A stretch of 64,000 nt of DNA from Paragordius varius (lineage: Eukaryota; Nematomorpha): contig OZ176053.1 in the NCBI GenBank assembly GCA_964247055.1, positions 6,262,001-6,326,000 on the forward strand. The letters run 5' to 3'. Below are positions 1 to 13,277 of this stretch, in pieces; the first letter of the stretch is position 1, and each line of letters opens with the position of its first letter. A model generated the notes under the pieces. The model worked only from the letters and a program-made list of their open reading frames with translations, was not told the origin of the DNA and did not search any database. The position numbers were made by a program, and so were the translations under genes.

Positions 1-840
1 GTTTTTTATATAATTAACTTGGACGCATGTAAAATGTTATGTTTGAAATAAATTTCTAGGAGGGTATGGACCCATTTAACCACAAAATACCTATAAATGT
101 GCCCAAAGACCTATTTTTTCAATTATCACCTATGTTCGCTAAACCCTATGAAATTGGTTTCGTATACGTGCCCCTTAAAATTGTATCTTTGAAACATTTT
201 TGAAAAAATTGATGGTGATTATTAAAATTAATGCCAGCATAATAGAGCCATTTTTAGTTAGCCCCTTCCTGTGTTCAGACCCCTTGTAAAATTTACGTTT
301 TCGAAGGCCAACTGATTTTTTCGGTAAACTTATACCTCTATTCAATGATGACCCCATATTCCATTATCTGTAGGTCAATCATAACGAAATAACATAGTTG
401 AATTTGCCCTTGTTATTACAACCCCCTTAAAATTCTTTGCAAAAGTCTTAAAATATGTTCAACTTATCGTCGAAAAAGCGTAAAAATCCTAGATATTTCC
501 AATTATCATCCTTTTCAAGAAACAAATCTTTTGTTGAAATGTAGTATTTCCTCAATACATTCATCTATTTATATATTTATGAAAATGAGAAAGTGGGCAA
601 TTTTGGGGAACTATGGGCTTATCATATAAAATAATGCGTAGTCGAGGGATTTTTCGGACCCCATTTTAGATAGCAGTTAGACGATATTATTAAACCTATT
701 AACAATATTTGTCTGTGCTTTGATATTAAGAATATATCATTTGCATAATGGCACCAAATTTGGACTATAGGGATAGTAGTTACTATTTTGTTTAGGGTCA
801 AATTGTTTTATTACTCCGTTTTATCTTTTGTTTATTGTTT
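1..840. other. Gene-free A+T-rich DNA
   Basis: No supported coding exon or RNA gene is visible. The only open frame, about 60 codons on the minus strand at 175-357, has no recognisable domain and looks like chance. Confidence 0.5.
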
Positions 841-2924
841 AAAACTCCATGACCCTTTGGGGAAGTTTTATATACCAGAGCGATTTAAATGCGAATATCT
901 TAAAAAGTATATAAGATATTAAGCCGAAATCAAAAATATGCTTTCTTTTGACTTTTAGGCGCATAATACATGAAAATCGTTTTAAAAAATGTAAAATTTC
1001 CTCCGCCATTTTTTGATCGCTAATGCAACAGGCAAATAAATGTATATTATGGAAAGAAAATTTAAATAATTAACTTAAAGCTTTCAAGCCACATTTTACC
1101 AGCCACTTAACACTTTACAACACATTTATTTTAATCCTTCGATTCAAATTGGGGTAGTTAAATACCCCAGGCGTGTTTAAAATTAAATTCTTTAAAAAAT
1201 ATGGAAGGAATCGAAGCTATGGCAAAATTTTGCATATATAACATTAATAAACCGAAAGATATAAAAAAATTTATTCAAAAATACTTGATATTTATTTTAA
1301 GATAAAACCGAAAGGTAAAAATTTAGTCAACGTGACATGTTTGTAATGGTAAATTCATAAATAATACAAAATAAACCGCTTTTTCTATTTCTATCAATGT
1401 TAGTGTAATTTAAATAAAAAATTAGTTAAATTTACCCTTAAAATTAAATAAAGACGATGTTTTGAAAAATTTTATAAAATAAAAATGGCGTCGAAGTAGT
1501 TTTATATGGAACTTTTTTTCAAAACAAAATTTTATATAGATATTTTTGCATATTTATATAATATTAGGATAGAAGCATAAAATTAAATTGGGACCATTCC
1601 CTTCAGTAGTTTTTTAATAATCCTAACTCAAATTTAGTTTGGGGTATTTAGACACCCAATGAATCGAAGTGTTAATATATAATTTTAATATCAGCTGTTT
1701 GATTCGATCGTTTTTAAACTTTAAAAGTCACAAAACTGTAAAAATATAAGCTTTTTTTATCTAATACATGACAATGTTTGTTTGATAATTTAATTTTACC
1801 TGAATAACTTTAAAAAATTTATTAATTTACATGATTGAGCTTTGGGATAATAAAATCCCAATATGTCAGCCGAGAAAAAAATGAACGAGTCATCAAATGT
1901 AAATAAATTCACATCGATTAAGTTACACCGCGTGACAAAGAACGCTGTAGCAATATCATAAAAAATTACCTTTTAGAACCCATAAGATATAAATTGTAAA
2001 ATGAATATTCAACAAAAATTACAATATAAAAGTTAAAACAACTCCGCGTAAATTTAACTTTTATGTATAAAAATGATCATTCGGTTTTATGAAACGAGAA
2101 AGTATTTCGTAACATGTTAATATTTGTGAAAAGTATTATTATTTATATAATAATTGGTACAATTAGTGGTTGATTCGGCTTTGTTTTAACAAATTAAAAA
2201 AATAGGTTTTTCGCACAAGGTAAATTATTTATCCTCTATTTCAATTTTTATATCCTTATATATTTAATTTAGAATTTTTTAGCTGAAATGGTCAAATAAA
2301 TGTATTTATCACATAAATATAAAAATAACATATACTAAGGTAATTCTGCAGAGGAATGGAACATTATAAAATATTGATCAAAGTTTAATTAGTAGGTAGA
2401 ATGTATATCCATTCAACTCTAATTGACGCAACAAAATATTTTTATAAGCCTAGAAATTTTAAAAGTTAAAATGACATTCATTTTTAAAAAATTGTTTGTT
2501 CCGCCATTTGATGAGTGCCGCATATTATATTTTGATAAACAGAACTTGTAAACTTTTCTTTGAGAAAGAATTTTTTACATTCTGACTTCTAGTGTATGAA
2601 ATTGACACAGATACAAAACACGATTGAAACGAACTGCTGATATTCAAATAATACTATATCAAGCTTTTGCTGGTAAAATATAGAATAAAAGCTTTAAAAG
2701 TTTATATTTACATTTTTTAACCATAATATCGTTTAAAAATGGCGGCAAAAAAGTTTGGGATAAGGTTTTTCAAAAATTTTACATACTTTTTTAAAAAAAA
2801 TTATGTATAAGACGCCTAAATGTCTAAAGATTTATTACCTTAAATTCTTTTTAAGATATTTAAATTTCAAATCGCTCTGTGATGTAAAATTACCCCAAAA
2901 GGTCACGGGGAAAGCTTTTAAAAT
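841..2924. mobile_element. Terminal-inverted-repeat element, family B, with nested insertions
   Basis: The left end (841 onward, with ATGACCCTTTGGGG and AGAGCGATTTAAAT) reappears inverted at the right end (about 2745-2924, with AAATCGCTCTG and CCCCAAAAGGTCACGGGG). The inverted match continues about 170 bp inward through a segment containing AATGGCGG. Two arms facing each other 2 kb apart suggest one element. A separate short element (1107-1675) sits inside it. I see no transposase frame, so it is probably non-autonomous. Diverged pieces of the same family occur near 54190-54480 and 55890-56020. Ends are approximate and no target duplication was identified. Confidence 0.5.
1107..1675 (-). mobile_element. 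MITE, family A, full copy 1 (inverted relative to copy 2)
   Basis: This segment is bounded by TTAACACTT at the left and CGAAGTGTTAA at the right. Read on the minus strand it matches the element at 19033-19621 along most of its length: the central blocks around AATGGCGTCGAAGTAG, CCGAAAGGTAAAAATTT and CCTTCGATTCAAATTGGGG all have counterparts. No coding capacity is evident. It lies inside the family-B element, so it inserted later. Confidence 0.6.
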
Positions 2925-5009
2925 TAAAAATGGTAAACATTTTTTTCAAAAACAATAAACCTGTTTTGTTCATTATTTGTAATTTGTAAAAATTAACTAA
3001 TTTTAAAAAGGTTGGTACTTCATAATTTTCTAAATATTTTTATTAATTTACTCTAACTTTTATTACACGATTTAAATAACCATACAAAATAACTTATACC
3101 ATTTTTATTTTTCATTTTTCTGAAATGTTTGCTATTAAAACCCAAATGAAAATTAAAATCTATGTACGCAATCATTATATAACATTTTTCTCAATTTTAA
3201 TAATATAATATAATTAAATTGATATATCTTATAATATGATAGAAAGCAATCCATGCATCTTTTATTATCAACCAAACTGCATGTAGTTAATGTAAGTTAT
3301 TAAATAAAAAATTATAAATTATTTTACATTAAGTATTTGGTTCAAGAGCCCCTAAATCAATATATAATTTCTATACATATCTAGAAAGTTCATATTTTTA
3401 GGTACAATATTCTTGCTTGTCTGTTCATGAATAAAATGATTTTAAATTTGCTGGGAACATTTGTACCATTATTATTTAATTTATTTGAGATATATATGCA
3501 AATTATTATATTATACCTAAAAATTTTACAAATTTTTTCTATTTAATATTATCAAATATTTTTTAATCATCATATATTAAAAAAATATACATTTTTAAAT
3601 TAATTTATAATTATGTCATGTATATAAATATAGATATAGACTAAGAGTGTAATTTTTCACACTGGCTTGTTTGTTAATCAAAAAAAAATTGAGCAAAAAA
3701 TTTACTTTTATCTCCTATATAAAGTGGCGGTGTGAAAGTTTGGATAGGAATACGTGCGGTCGGTGATCATATAGAATTTAATTAAATTTATATTAATGTT
3801 GTTGTAATTTTATAATAAATATTAATTAAAATTACATTTTGGAAAAAAAGCGATATATTTATAAGGTTGATCAACTTTTGGAGATGATATGATAGTGTGT
3901 GTGTGTGCTGGGAAAAATCAATTAAAATAATTAATTATATCTAACAAAAATGATGGACCATAACTTATATTTACGCGCTTTCTTATGGTGGAGGTTTTCT
4001 GGTTTAAACAAACAAAAATATGTTGTTATCCATACTATAATATTTAATTAAGGAATCATTTTAAGATCATATATTATATTTAATTAACTAACAATACTTA
4101 AAAATATGTTTTTGTTATGTATCTATCCCATTTATATTGTAAAATTATGAGCTTCCGAACCTTGTTAAACCCGGATATGATATAAGGTTTCCAAAGCACT
4201 GAACCAAGCCCTAATCAGAACTCGTTTGTAACAAATTTAATGGTACTGAAGTGTTAAATTACTGTTTTATTCGAGGCTACAATAAATCCTGATAAAATAT
4301 CAATAATTTGATGAAAAAATCATGCTGCTCTTGGTTGTTCCATATCAAAAACTCGCCCAATACATCAAAATTTATAAAAGCTAACTTCCAACCAAACTAT
4401 TTTGTTAATATATATTATGATATTAAAAATAAGCTACCTTTTTTATATTGGAGATGCGTGCTCCAGAAGTTTAAAATTTTTTCAATTGGCCAGTTTTCAT
4501 GAAATAAACGTAGAAATGCTGCACTTGCGAGATAACAGATTATGACATGAATAAGAATTATTTTTAAAAATGCACTTGTTTAAAGTAATTATTGCTGAAG
4601 CATATTTTATGGTATTTAACATGGTTGAATAGTTATAAAACGCTTAAAGTAAACACCTTTTCTATATAATTCAATGATTTCATAATTTTAATTAATTCGT
4701 TCGTCTTATGTAAATTATGATTATTGTGTTTGTTTAAAAAATCTACCCAAATCTGAAAAAGCAATCGAATGTTTTATCAAAATCCTGGCGTGATAGAAAT
4801 ATTTAACGGCATCTAATTATGTATTGTCATATTATTTTAATCTGTTTTTATACAGTTTCTACCATGATTTAAAATACCATTATGCTACACAAAATTTCAA
4901 AAATCTAATTTTTAATATGCAATTTTCCAATTTTTAAAATTGTTATCATGAAAAATCGGCATTTTCACTTTGACTAGCTCATTTTAAGGGGTCCAAAAAT
5001 TTGAAGAAC
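2925..5009. other. Gene-free A+T-rich DNA
   Basis: No supported gene. A plus-strand open frame of 64 codons at 4308-4502 has no recognisable domain, no splice context I can support and base composition like its surroundings, so I do not call it. Confidence 0.45.
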
Positions 5010-5017
5010 CTCTGAAT

Positions 5018-5288
5018 CAGTGGTTTCCAACAGGGGGGCGCATAATTGGAGAATTTAATTAAAAAATAAAACCAGAAACAAATTGAAGGATTTCAGCTGC
5101 AAATTATAAAGATTTGTCACCGATACGAAAAAATATTTCAAAAAATGCAAATACATGGATCTCATTGATTGGGATTTTATAATATTATTGTAAATATTAC
5201 ATTGTTATCTTGGATATATTTAAGAGGGGGGCAAGAATTTTTATTTTCAATTTGGTAGGGCGTGAACAAAAAAAGGTTGGAACCACTG
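5018..5288. mobile_element. hAT-type MITE with 8-bp target duplication
   Basis: The 271-bp element begins CAGTGGTTTCCAAC and ends GTTGGAACCACTG, a near-perfect terminal inverted repeat. It is flanked by 8-bp direct repeats ctctgaat (5010-5017) and ctctaaat (5289-5296) that differ at one base. An 8-bp duplication and CAG-type ends are the hallmark of the hAT superfamily. The interior has G-runs near both ends and no coding frame, so this is a non-autonomous copy. One mismatch in the duplication suggests moderate age. Confidence 0.75.
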
Positions 5289-7814
5289 CTCTAAATTAAA
5301 AGTACGTAGTTTATAATTATATATTAAATAAAAGAGAGGTAAATTATTTATCTTTTACCAAAATTTGTATCAATTGAGCTAATTTTGCAAAGTTTTTGGA
5401 CCTGAAATCAGCACAAAAGTATAAATTAACTTTATTAAATGACTCGTAAGGCCCAAAACATCATGATTACCCGATAAATTTTTTATCAGTTACATATATT
5501 CCAGGATATATTTTATTTGCACTGTATATAGTTTTTTAATTAAATATTAAGAAATAATAGAGTTATGTACAAATGAATAATTATATTTTATTTAAAACTG
5601 TCAAAAAAAACAAGCTTTCATAATTTCAAACAAATCCCAATAGAACAATTAATATAATTTTTTAAGAGATCCCCGATTAGAAAAATATACTAATTTAATG
5701 TCAATGACTTACATTAATGGACCTAATGTTTCCCCGAGATTAGATTTTGGGGGTTTTAAACAATGATTATTAAGAGTGGGGTCATTGGATGGGTAAAATT
5801 TTGTTTTACTTCAAAAAGATCGAATTTTAACATACATTAAATATTTATGTAATGCTACAAAAATTCTACTCTAAACTTTTAATTCCATGTAATTTTTAAT
5901 TAAAAAAAACTGCAAATAAAATAAAAAATAAATATATATATAATAACCTTTTGAACCAATTTCATCTTTTCTTCCACTTTTCATATAATACTATGTATGT
6001 AATTGACCATGTTAAAAAATTGTGTATAGAATACTGGCAAAAGTGATCAAATTTTGTGTGTTGTTTTCAAAATTTAAAATCAATAATAACAGAGAAAATA
6101 AGTATTCTTGTCTACGAAACTTATTCAATAGTTTGTTTTCGATAGTAGGAGAAAATGCAATTTCAACTTTTGTTTTAGGCGTGTGCTTGGACACGCATTA
6201 TTTTACAATAAGAGAATCATGATATTTGTGAAAAAATAGATGCAATTGGTAAAACTTTAATTAAAAAAATGGAAAAATATGGTAATTTTAAAATCCAAAT
6301 GATAAGATTAATTATATGTTAATGGTATCAACTTTTAGGGAGTCATCTTACTTAAATACAATGAATGATGTTGAAAAAACGGGGAAATTTTTAAAAAAAC
6401 ATTAAATAAGACTAAACTTTACAGTCATGACTTGGTATTATATTCGTTGAATTTTAATAGAGCTTATGCACATTCGTGATTCCGTTTAAAAAATTAAAAA
6501 AATTAATCAAAAATGTTTTGTATTTTGTTTTAAAAATAAATGTTGAATAATCCCCATCATATATGAAATTTATTTATATATGTTCAATAATATAAATATT
6601 AATATATTACATCTGGATTAATTTATTTTATTTTTTATGAATAAAACAAAAACTTTTGTGTTAAAAATTTGGATAAATCTAACACTTCTACTTTTCAACA
6701 CACACCGCAAACAAGAGGATTTTCTGTATAATTAATTTTTTTGTATTTTTCTTGGTTTTAAAAAAGTTTTTTTTTATTTTTTACATACATTTTTCCAAAA
6801 TTTCAAATTATGTTATTGTCGAACGATAAAATTCATGTTAACTTTTTCCAATACAAATTAATTAGATTTGTATGTAATAAGTGTTGAAAACATTATTATT
6901 ATATATATCATTTATATAAATAAAATTTTTTAAACAATAATTAATCAAGTTATGTTAAAGGAATCTTCAATCTTTAGGTATCAACCACAAAACTCTTAGC
7001 TAATTAAAATTTGTAAAAATCATTTAATTAAAATTATTCGATTATAGTCACATAGGAGACCAAATCATTATTGGTACTGAAATTTAAACCATTAACTTTG
7101 AACTCGCGGTTTTAAATGGTGCCGAAATTATAACATTTTAATTTGCAGTATTAATACCTTATGTAAACCTAACTTTTAAATAAAAAATATGCTATTAAGA
7201 TTTTTAAATAAAAGTAGCATAAAATAATTTGTATAAAATGTTTATATTTTTTGGCCATTTATTTACTAATTTAAAATAAATGAAACCGAATTAAAGCCAT
7301 TTGACCGAAAAAAGAATGGAGCTGGCACCTAGGCTTAAGTAAGATATGTAAATATGCTTAATTCCCACCAATCTTCGATTCAAATATATTTATTCGAATT
7401 TTTACATGTATTAGCGCGGTACATTTTTGTGCGAACGATGATTAACAATATTTTAATGCATTTGTTTTAGTTTACTTTCGGAATTTAAATGGCTTAATAA
7501 ATTTTGCTCATATAATCGCCATTATATTTTTAATGGATTAATAATATTAATATTATTGAAGGAAGTTAATTTATAAATTATTTATACCTAAAAACAAACC
7601 AAAATCCATTAGATGAAAATATTTTAAAAATCTAAGTAATAATTAAATTACCTTTACAAAAATAATTAAATTAAAATTAATTATAACAAATATGCTTGCT
7701 TCATGTTTAATATTTGAATCCACGAATAAACCAAATCAAATTTAAATAAGAAGAAAGCCTAATAAATTATTGAATTATTTTTATTAATTAAATAGTATAA
7801 AAACTGAAGTGATG

Positions 7815-7818
<4 letters not shown>

Positions 7819-7860
<42 letters not shown>
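7819..7860. repeat. (AT)n microsatellite
   Basis: About 40 bp of perfect alternating AT. Other short AT/TA runs occur at about 13240-13274, 39340-39370 and 42899-42921. Confidence 0.9.
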
Positions 7861-7862
<2 letters not shown>

Positions 7863-8010
7863 TAGGGTACGGACTCTCATACGGGTGGTGGCCAAAGTTC
7901 AAACCCCAAAACTATGCCATTTTCCCATTATCACTGTCAGCCTTGGGCAGACGATTGTTAAAATTCACAAGTTCTGATACAAATTAAGTCCTTACCCTTT
8001 AATTAAAAAA
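7861..8010 (+). repeat. Possible SINE-like repeat, copy 1
   Basis: The segment carries GTTCAAACCCC (about 7898), resembling a tRNA-type B box, then a tail with CACTGTCAGCC and AGTCCTTACC. A related sequence in the opposite orientation lies at about 38165-38285, with the same order of the blocks TTGTCAG, GATTGT, ACAAGT-CTGAT and AGTCCTTACC. Two dispersed copies support a repeat family. The tRNA-derived SINE assignment is a guess. Confidence 0.35.
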
Positions 8011-10345
8011 GAAAGTAGTGATACAGCTTATATTTTTTATAAGAAACAGTTTTTTAGATATGCACAATACAAAGGTTGGCATTAGTGACCGTGAATGTGA
8101 TCGCTAATAAAAATTATCAGTAAAATACCGATAAACATATTTTAGGTTAAATTCAAAATGATTGGTATTAATATATAAATAAATAACCAATATAACACAG
8201 TATGTTGTTTTGTGAAGTAACATATATTTTACAATCAAATTTATAATGACTGCTTATGACCATGAATAATTGCATATACAGTCCGAATGTTTATTATATT
8301 TTGACCGATTAAAAACGCATCCTATTATATACTATTAACATTTTATAAGTGTATTTTTCGTGAAGGTGTTCATAACCTCACAGCTTTTAACATGTATAAC
8401 TATTATTTAAAAAGTCGGATTTGCTATAATATTTTTAAGTAACGCACACGAGTTACTGTTAAAATATCTTATAATGCTTTTGGTTTTGGGACCGGTTATT
8501 TGAGAAATTTTCAAGTTTGAATAATTGACCCTAACACTAGATCCAAAATGGGGGAATATAAAAATATAAACTGATGAAATAATATACATTCTGATGGGAA
8601 AATGTATATTATCATGGTGCTTTTAGCTTTAGCCCTTGCAATTTATATAAAAAAATATTATCATTTTTGTAAATTTTCCATATCAGAAAATGCCAAAATT
8701 TGCACACATTTTTTTAAACATAATTTTTTTGGCCAAAGATAGATGTTTCATTCAAAAAATATCACTAAATTATATCATAAATAGTATTTAAATTTTGTAT
8801 CTCTGAAAGTCATTTTTTTAGAAGGCTTCTAAAATCAAAAGAAATAAAGCTAAAAATAATACTTTTAAGTCTTAAAAAACAAAAATAAATTTTAATTATT
8901 TATTTAAATGTTTAAAGTTACAATATCGTTTTTTAAAAATGATTTAAGTTTTATATATAATAAAGAAAATAGGAGAGAGTTCTTGTATTTTTTCATCATT
9001 GGTATTAGTGTATATTAACAAAAAAATATAATGCATTTTTTTGTTATGATTGTAACTTAAGAGCTTATATCGTTTATCTAAATCTCTTTTTTATATCAGT
9101 CAAAAATTTTACCCTTCTAGCTTTGACTTGTATTATATAACCAATAGAGTGTTGACACCACCAAGGTGTAAGTTTAGGGCTTTAAATGAGAAAACTTTAT
9201 TTTATGGTTACGATGAATTTCTTATACAGCAATTGTGCGGTAAAATATTTTATTTTAATAATTTATTTATTGCGACAAATGGTAAAAAGAACCGAAGAAT
9301 ACGTTAGCTTGAGATAATGAAAAAGTCAATATATCAAAATCAATGTGAATATTAGTTGGTTTCTTCCAAGAAATACTAATTTATATACTATTCCTAAAAA
9401 ATGAAACTTTTCTTCACTTAGAAAAAGATAGATATTAAAGTAGCTTAGATGCGTTGATATATTAAATAAATTATGAAGTTTTTTTTTCAAAAAATGACAA
9501 ACTTCTAGAATATATTACTATTAGAAAGAAGAAATAGTGTCAATGATGGATATTAATTTTTATTGCCAAACTAAACTACTGCTTATAAATCTTATGTAGT
9601 ATTGCATTAAAAATCCATATTATATGTGAGATTAATGGTTATGCATTATTTTATATATACGCTACTAGGCAAAAACTTATGAAAGAAATTCTTTTATATT
9701 ATGAAAAAATTTTTTGATTTAGAAATCTGGTAATACACGCATTTTAATATTATATTATACATATTTATCACCATCATCAAAAGTTTTCATCAAAGTTAGA
9801 AATCTTCTTCCAACACATCATATTTTGACACTTGTCTAATATAAAAATCTGGAGTCGTATAAGTTAATAAAGTCAAATTTTAGTAAAAAAAGTTGTGCAT
9901 AATAAATATGGTAGGTTATTAAATATTCCATCCCATCATTTCATGAATATTTATATTTGAGGAGGAAGTTTTAAAAATTATTTTGCAAATCTAATTATGA
10001 TGTATAATAATAGCTTTAGTGTAAATTCCACCCTTCCAAAAACAAATTAAAAAGAATTTGTCGTCAACACAAAAAATTACTATAATAAACTAATTTAAGT
10101 AAAAAAAATGTTATTAATAATTTGAATCAAAGAGTCACTTAGCTATTCTGAGTAGTTTAATTATCGAATTTTAATTTAACAAGAGAGGATAAAACAAATA
10201 ATTATATATCCATGTCCTTAATCTATAAATTATTTATTACGCTACAAGAGATCTAACTATATAAATATATGTTATAATAGATTTTGTTGGTAGGTATGTA
10301 CAAATTTAATCATTTATAAAAAAAATTTATACATATAATTATAGT

Positions 10346-13232
10346 TTAGTAAATATTGTAAATGTGGGAAATTTGTTGAAGGGAAATGACACTTGATTCA
10401 GGATCTAAGCTTAACAACTTTTTATCAACATTTTGTGAGGCTGGTGATTGTTGTAAGTCTAAACTCCTATTTTGTTTCGATTTCCTTTCTTGTAAATTAT
10501 CTCTTTGTTCAATTGGTAGAACATTTGCATGATTAATTGAATTATTTATAACATTAAAACTTTCTTTCTGGTTTATATTGTCACCTAAAACAACTAAATT
10601 ATTTTGGTTTTTGATGTTGGAAAAAGATTCAAATCGATGTAAATTATCATTGTCATAGACTACTGATGATTGGTGAAGATTATCATAGCTTGTATTGACC
10701 AATGAGCCATTTCCAATCTTTTCTTCAATTGTCCCGCGTACAATAAATCGATAAACAACTGTTTCCCTTTTATAAAAATATTTTACTATAATGTAAAAGA
10801 TATTAAAATATCAAAAACTGGTTGAAATTTTTTAGAATTTTACGTGAATAAGATTATATTTTAAAATTTCCCATTTTTTTATAAAGGACGTATGTCAAAT
10901 CAACACAAATGCGAAATAATTAAAACTACATGTATTCTCGTGACACGAAAAAAAGCGTTAATATAGCATATTTATAAAAACTGAAATGGATGAATTCAAA
11001 ATATATATCAATCTTTTTGTATTAATTATGATAAAATTTCCCGTCTTAAAAAATGCTAATAAAAAATGCCTTTAAGTCAGTTAGTCCCTTATAAAAAAAA
11101 CCAATTAGCGAAAAATGGCAATATTATAATACCAAGATTAAATAAAAAATGGTAGGAGAAAATGGAGGCTATCCATACATATTATATAAATAAAATTAAT
11201 AAATAACGCTATAATTTGTCCTGATGTACGATTACTTGACTAAAGCAAATTGGCTTTACTAAAATCATTAAAAAAGACGTGGTAGTTATTGTGAAGGAAA
11301 TTATATACAAAAAAACATATAATACAAACCTAATTTATTATCATTTCTTAGGTGCCTTTAAATGATAACCAACCAAATAGAAATTTGTTAATAGACTATT
11401 ATTGCGTATGAAATCGAAAAAAATCCATCACAAATCCACCTATAATGCGTCCGTCCTTTTAAAGAACAACAAAAATTACATAAATGATTTAATATTTCCG
11501 AAACAGACACACACACACAAAACGCATTAGAGAAGATTAATATCAATCACAAACAAATTAATAGCCATAAATATTAAAGATACAAATCTCTTTATGTGAG
11601 AAAAGGGACAGATATAACATGGACACAGATATAAAATCAGTTAGGTGTAATTTATATACTTTGGTTCGTAAATTATTTGCAAAGTCACTCAAACCATTAT
11701 TATTATTATAACTGTGTATTGGATAGATTTTTTTTGCAAATTTAAAAAAGATATATTTTATGATTAGCCGCTAACTAAACAATTTATATGGTATGGCCCC
11801 TGATGATTAAAAAGTCAGATGTATATAGAAGATAGATAACATAGAAAATTTATTGAGTTGGCGGTTTTTTACATGGTAAGCTAATTTAATTATAGAGCTG
11901 CTTTTTTAATATATTTTTGTTACCATTAAAACTTTCATCAACAAATGTCAAATTAAAATTTCATTAAAATGGGATGTATTTCTATTAACAAGGTTTCAAA
12001 TTTTAAAATATTTTTGTGGACAATAATATAAAGGATTATATATTGTGTATCTTTAAGGGGCGTACTATATTGTAAAAATTTATTTTGGATAGAACGTGAC
12101 ATTTCTATGTTGTTAAAAATATAAATGTGGTTTTACATATCCAAAATTTACATATTATATTAAGAGAAATAAATTTTCAGTTATACAAAATGGACAATTG
12201 AATAAATTTTTGTTTTGCAAGAAACCAGATAATAAAATGAATTAATAATACTTATTGATACCGGTACCACAAAATTTTGAATATATTAACACTTCAATAC
12301 TTTTTTTGGTAGTTATTAGGCTTTGAAATATATAAAGTTAAAAACTGTAAAAATCACAGCTTTTATCTAATACATAAGTATAATACAACAATTTTAACCA
12401 ATTCCTAATAATTTTAACAAGAAAAGTTCTGGAAAATTACCCCAAAATGTAATTAATTAAAAGTCCAAAAAAGGTAATTAATTGAAAAGTGGGTAAAATT
12501 AAGCCATTTAATATATTAACATATGTAAAATTTCGAAAATATTTCTAAAATTACCGCATTTGACCAATTCTGTGGACTCGACCGATTGCTTGTTCTTCGA
12601 TAGCTTTATTAAAAATTGGTTCCACCAATAAAACATGAGTTGCTTCGGTTATATTTAAGCCTTTGCCCCCATGTTGATAGGGTAAGAGTAGGACATTAAT
12701 ATCGGCACTTTTCTTGAATAAATTAAGTGCTTTCTAATTATGAATATGAAATATAGAGGTGATATATAATTTATTAAAGCTATAAACAAGTTGTTAATTA
12801 ATATAAAAAAGTAAATAACAAATAAGAAATTAGCGTTTAAATCACAGTATCAATGCGATTACTTAAAAATATTTTTAATTCAATCAAATATTGATTAAGT
12901 GTAATATAAATCTACTATATACCTTTGTAATTCTAAACATTTAAATCGATTGAATAACTTAATTATAAAGATATTACGTTGCATACTGTCTACCTTAAAA
13001 TCTTTTTTATCGAAAATACGTGTAAATTTAATATTGTTTTCTGTCAGGGCTATCCCTAGGATATGTAATATATCTTTCCATGTCGAAAAAACAATCGATT
13101 TTGCCAAACCATCTTTACGAGCAATAATTTTAAGCTGTGATATTATTCCCTTCACTTTAACGGAATAACTTCCCTAGTTATAAAAAATGTGTATGTAGTT
13201 TAAAGTAATTTTTAGGTTATAAACGCTCGTAA

Positions 13233-13277
<45 letters not shown>

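Larger units (their letters stand above)
5297..10345. other. Gene-free A+T-rich DNA with a dinucleotide repeat
   Basis: I found no supported exon. The stretch holds an AT microsatellite (about 7819-7860) followed by a possible short interspersed repeat (about 7861-8010). The minor open frames at 6012-6222 and 8407-8589 are uninformative. Confidence 0.45.

Noticed and set aside
7880-7925. A tRNA gene
   Set aside because: Only a B-box-like word is present. No cloverleaf with paired acceptor and anticodon stems can be drawn.
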